A stretch of 6,708 nt of DNA from Candidatus Bathyarchaeota archaeon. GTDB lineage: Archaea > Thermoproteota > Bathyarchaeia > Bathyarchaeales > B26-1. Each line of letters opens with the position of its first letter. The stretch's first letter is position 1. This document shows, piece after piece, positions 4,743 to 6,708 of the stretch. The position numbers and the translations under genes are program-made. The notes below the pieces were generated by a model, which was not told the origin of the DNA, did not search any database, and saw nothing but the letters and a program-made list of their open reading frames with translations. Location: assembly GCA_003662645.1 (NCBI GenBank), contig QMYL01000051.1, positions 1 to 6,708 on the forward strand. The letters run 5' to 3'.

Positions 4743-5843
4743 ATGGCGTCGCCCTTAAAAAAGAGTGTATCGATCGTTTATCCGGAGGTTCACATCTGGA
4801 TGCTGGGTAGAAACCTCTCACCATACGAGAGCGTGTGGGCATGGATAAGATCCGAGAGGCCGGCCCTATCCTTCAACGGCGAGACGTATGAAGATTACGT
4901 AACTTGGCGGAAGAAGTTCAAAGCGAGACTGATAGAGCTCTTGGGGAGGTTCCCTGACAGGGTTCCACTAAATCCAGAGGTCATAGAGTCGGTCGATATG
5001 GGGAACTACATAAGGGAGAAGGTCTTATACGACTCAGACAAGTATACAAGCGTTGTGGCCTACGTGCTGATACCGAAGGGCATAGGCTCAGAGAAGCGCC
5101 CAGCCATACTAGCCGCACATGGCCACGGCAGGGGGAAGGTCGACGTCTGCGGCATAGCAAAGGACGAGAAAGAGTACAAACAGTACATAGCCCCGCTAAA
5201 TTACGACTACGCCTTGAGGTTCGTCGAGAGGGGATACGTAGTCATCGCCCCAGACTGGAGGGGGTTCGGCGAACGGTCAAGCCCAGAGGATTGGGTCAGA
5301 CCGAACAGGAGCAAGTGCAACGTGAACTACATGGCCTACGGTTACATAGGCTACCACCTCCTCACCCTACAGATATGGGATGGTATACGGACACTAGATT
5401 ACCTACAATCCCGCCCAGAGGTCGACGGAGAGAGGATAGGGTGCGCTGGATTATCCTTCGGGGGAACGATGACAACATACCTGGCAGCCCTAGACGACAG
5501 GGTAAAGGTCGCATGCATAAGCGGATACCTCAGCACCATAAGAGGAGACGCGATGAGTATGCGCGGCAGGGCAAACTTCTGCGGAGCCCAATACATGCCG
5601 GGGCTACTAACGATAGGCGACATACCCGACGTAGCCGGCTTAATAGCACCGAAGCCCCTACTAATCGAGATGGGAGAGAAGGACACATGCTTCATAATAG
5701 AGGACGCCAAGAGGGCATACCAACACCTCAAGAGGATATACAAAGCAGCAGGCGTACCCGAGAGGCTGGACTGCGACATACACCCAGGAGGACACGCCTG
5801 GAGCGGAGCGAAAGCCTACGACTGGTTTGAGAGGTGGCTATAA
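4743..5843 (+). CDS. Alpha/beta hydrolase of the dienelactone hydrolase / acetyl-xylan-esterase-like group
   Basis: This 366-residue protein has an N-terminal helical region (about 1-90) and then an alpha/beta-hydrolase core. The core includes V-V-A-Y-V-L-I-P-K-G, the oxyanion-region strand A-I-L-A-A-H-G-H-G-R-G (121-131) and G-Y-V-V-I-A-P-D-W-R-G-F-G-E-R. The nucleophile elbow is G-L-S-F-G-G with Ser238. The acid is in M-G-E-K-D-T-C-F (Asp314) and the base in H-P-G-G-H-A-W (His351), so the triad is complete. Related proteins act on acyl esters of sugars or similar small molecules, and the substrate here is unknown. No signal peptide is evident. The ATG at 4743 is preceded by AAAGGT at about 5 nt. 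It is divergent from the UroD-like gene and separated by 172 bp holding a shared TATA-like element and a hairpin, so the two may be co-regulated. Codons in the second half of the gene rarely end in T, unlike the minus-strand genes. Confidence 0.88.
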   Translation: MASPLKKSVSIVYPEVHIWMLGRNLSPYESVWAWIRSERPALSFNGETYEDYVTWRKKFKARLIELLGRFPDRVPLNPEVIESVDMGNYIREKVLYDSDKYTSVVAYVLIPKGIGSEKRPAILAAHGHGRGKVDVCGIAKDEKEYKQYIAPLNYDYALRFVERGYVVIAPDWRGFGERSSPEDWVRPNRSKCNVNYMAYGYIGYHLLTLQIWDGIRTLDYLQSRPEVDGERIGCAGLSFGGTMTTYLAALDDRVKVACISGYLSTIRGDAMSMRGRANFCGAQYMPGLLTIGDIPDVAGLIAPKPLLIEMGEKDTCFIIEDAKRAYQHLKRIYKAAGVPERLDCDIHPGGHAWSGAKAYDWFERWL

Positions 5844-6312
5844 AAAGGTAGACGGATAGACCACCCGCCCTAAGTATCCTCTCGAGAGACCTCAAACTGC
5901 GTTCCTCAGCCATCCCTCTGCCTCAAGGAAGACTCTTCACCCCTACGACCGAACACACCATTAGTGACGTAGCCTAAATTCTTCCCAACTCAAAGATGAC
6001 CTCGGTGTTCCACGCAGTCGGCCCACTCGGACAGATAGACTTATATTATTAATGATGAAAGCATAACAAGTCGCACCGAACAGCCAAGCGTCAGATACAA
6101 CCAACCCAATCTACTTTGATACAACCCTTAACACAACTGAGATGAGAAACCCACATCGGCCCCCATCTCAGGCCATCGATCCTCCTACCCATCACCCAAC
6201 ACTCGCCCCATACTATACCGAAGAACGCCATTAAGCCCTTCCCAAACTTCACAGGAGGGTCATCAGGTTGTTATAGAACTCATCCCCCACGTAACCGCAA
6301 GGAGGGATTCAG
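5844..6312. other. Gene-free stretch with strong strand compositional skew
   Basis: No convincing gene, tRNA or terminator is seen here. Hand counts for 5881-6300 give about 128 A, 144 C, 65 G and 83 T on the plus strand, a marked C-over-G and A-over-T bias. It contains an A+T-rich spot at 6041-6060 (TTATATTATTAATGATG), two copies of GATACAACC (6094-6102 and 6118-6126), and two GGAGGG motifs (6254-6259 and 6301-6306). A minus-strand ORF of 53 codons (6252-6091, GTG start) is very rich in Trp and Cys and lacks a ribosome-binding site, so I do not call it. The stretch may be a replication origin, an unrecognised non-coding RNA locus or decayed sequence. Confidence 0.4.
6094..6126. repeat. Short direct repeat GATACAACC (two copies)
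   Basis: GATACAACC occurs at 6094-6102 and again at 6118-6126, 24 bp apart start to start, inside the gene-free stretch. A partial copy in the opposite orientation (GGTTGTTATAG) lies at 6266-6276. These could be protein-binding repeats, but nine bases is short enough for chance. Confidence 0.35.
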
Positions 6313-6322
6313 TTTTAAATAT
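6313..6322 (+). promoter_or_regulatory. Candidate TATA element for the nucleotide-sugar dehydrogenase gene
   Basis: TTTTAAATAT lies about 52-61 nt before the ATG at 6374. A start about 25 nt downstream would give a leader of around 30 nt with a weak GAAGGG ribosome-binding motif at 6361. A GGAGGG motif directly upstream (6301-6306) is a second copy of one found 47 bp earlier and might be part of an operator. Confidence 0.5.
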
Positions 6323-6373
6323 CCCTGCCAATAGCATTTCTGTATAAACCGACGGTCCAAGAAGGGTAATCGG

Positions 6374-6708
6374 ATGTCTGAGAGAGGCTTATGCATCTCG
6401 GTTTACGGGATGGGTTACGTTGGCTTAACGATCTCGGCGGCGTGGTTGAGGGCTGGATACCGGATCATCGGTGTTGACATCCTGAGGGAGAAGGTTGAAG
6501 CCTTGAGTAGGGGCCTAATAACCCACATAGAACCCGAAGTTAGGGATGAGATAGCCAGAGCGTTACTGGAGCACCGATTCGAGGCCACGACAGATGGGAT
6601 AAAAGCCTCGGAGAGGAGCCGTATAAAGATAATCGCCATACCGATAGGGCTCGATGATGAAGGAAAGCCGATCCTAAAAAACCTCAGGGAGACGGTGGAG
6701 GTTATAGC
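6374..6708 (+). CDS. Nucleotide-sugar dehydrogenase, UDP-glucose/UDP-ManNAc dehydrogenase family (N-terminal part, 3' truncated by window)
   Basis: The first 111 codons are present. After a short lead the protein enters the NAD-binding Rossmann fold with V-Y-G-M-G-Y-V-G-L (residues 10-18), and the second strand ends in I-I-G-V-D-I (Asp35, expected to bind the NAD ribose). The family segment T-H-I-E-P-E-V-R-D-E follows, which aligns with the I-x-E-P-x-L region. Then comes I-I-A-I-P-I-G-L-D-D-E-G-K-P-I-L, equivalent to the usual V-P-T-P-L-D-E-x-x-x-P-D-L. These enzymes oxidise UDP-hexoses or UDP-N-acetylhexosamines to uronates for cell-surface glycans or protein N-glycans. The visible part cannot tell UDP-glucose from UDP-ManNAc specificity, although archaeal members often act on UDP-ManNAc. 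The P-T-P motif is replaced by P-I-G, a small deviation. The catalytic Cys lies beyond the window. Confidence 0.88.
   Translation, partial: MSERGLCISVYGMGYVGLTISAAWLRAGYRIIGVDILREKVEALSRGLITHIEPEVRDEIARALLEHRFEATTDGIKASERSRIKIIAIPIGLDDEGKPILKNLRETVEVI

Noticed and set aside
5291..5830. Plus-strand ORF of 179 codons in another frame of the hydrolase gene
   Set aside because: It is fully inside the hydrolase gene, is Arg/His/Pro-rich, and has no domain signature.
6005..6032. tRNA-like D-arm sequence (CCGAGTGG) on the minus strand
   Set aside because: There is no T-arm GGTTCRA sequence, no acceptor stem pairing and no anticodon arm around it.
6052..6140. Possible C/D box sRNA starting with ATGATGA at 6052
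   Set aside because: No box D (CTGA) lies at the required distance; the first CTGA is about 85 nt away, too far for an archaeal C/D sRNA, and no internal boxes are seen.
6091..6252. Minus-strand ORF of 53 codons (GTG start, or ATG at 6231)
   Set aside because: It is extremely rich in Trp and Cys as expected from a G/T-rich strand, has no ribosome-binding site before the GTG, and matches no family I know.
6141..6347. Plus-strand open frame upstream of the dehydrogenase with a protein-like end
   Set aside because: There is no ATG, GTG or TTG start in the frame and it runs through the probable TATA element of the dehydrogenase gene.
6415..6639. Minus-strand ORF of 74 codons
   Set aside because: It is the antisense shadow of the nucleotide-sugar dehydrogenase coding region.

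Overview
The window looks like the chromosome of a probably thermophilic archaeon, and a TACK-type lineage (Thermoproteota, Bathyarchaeia or Korarchaeota-like) is my best guess. The basis is archaeal TATA-type promoter elements, GGAGG ribosome-binding sites with frequent TTG starts, heavy use of AGG/ATA codons, and gene content: a CDKAL1-type TRAM tail, a free-standing LigD-type 3'-phosphoesterase, a MoaD-like modifier paired with a MIP18-family protein, and a UroD-like methyltransferase. The lineage cannot be fixed from this sequence alone.

Left part (1-1313). A plus-strand gene ends at 69 with what looks like the TRAM tail of a radical-SAM tRNA methylthiotransferase. Converging on it is a minus-strand pair sharing an ATGA overlap: a MIP18/DUF59 Fe-S assembly protein followed by a MoaD/ThiS-like ubiquitin-fold sulfur carrier. 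Next is a minus-strand cob(I)alamin adenosyltransferase. All of these concern sulfur, Fe-S or cofactor chemistry.

Middle part (1314-4570). After a 274-bp gene-free gap, three minus-strand genes lie head to tail: a UroD/MtaA-like methyltransferase (first), a sulfatase/alkaline-phosphatase-fold hydrolase, and a stand-alone LigD-type 3'-phosphoesterase (last). The sulfatase-like protein has Thr where formylglycine-dependent sulfatases have Cys or Ser, so it is probably not a classical sulfatase.

Right part (4571-6708). A divergent intergenic region holds a near-symmetric TATA element and a 43-nt imperfect hairpin. It separates the UroD-like gene from a plus-strand alpha/beta hydrolase with an intact Ser-Asp-His triad. 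The UroD-like, sulfatase-like and esterase-like genes suggest an accessory catabolic or demethylating module, but the substrate cannot be read from the sequence. A 530-bp gene-free stretch (5844-6373) with strong C-over-G and A-over-T skew follows. Then comes the 5' part of a nucleotide-sugar dehydrogenase that runs off the window. Strand-compositional bias appears to change sign across this gene-free stretch, so a replication origin there is possible though unproven.

No CRISPR array, insertion sequence, tRNA or rRNA was found. I did not find a clearly new multi-gene system. The best leads are the Thr-type sulfatase homologue in its cluster, the leader hairpin, and the skewed gene-free stretch.
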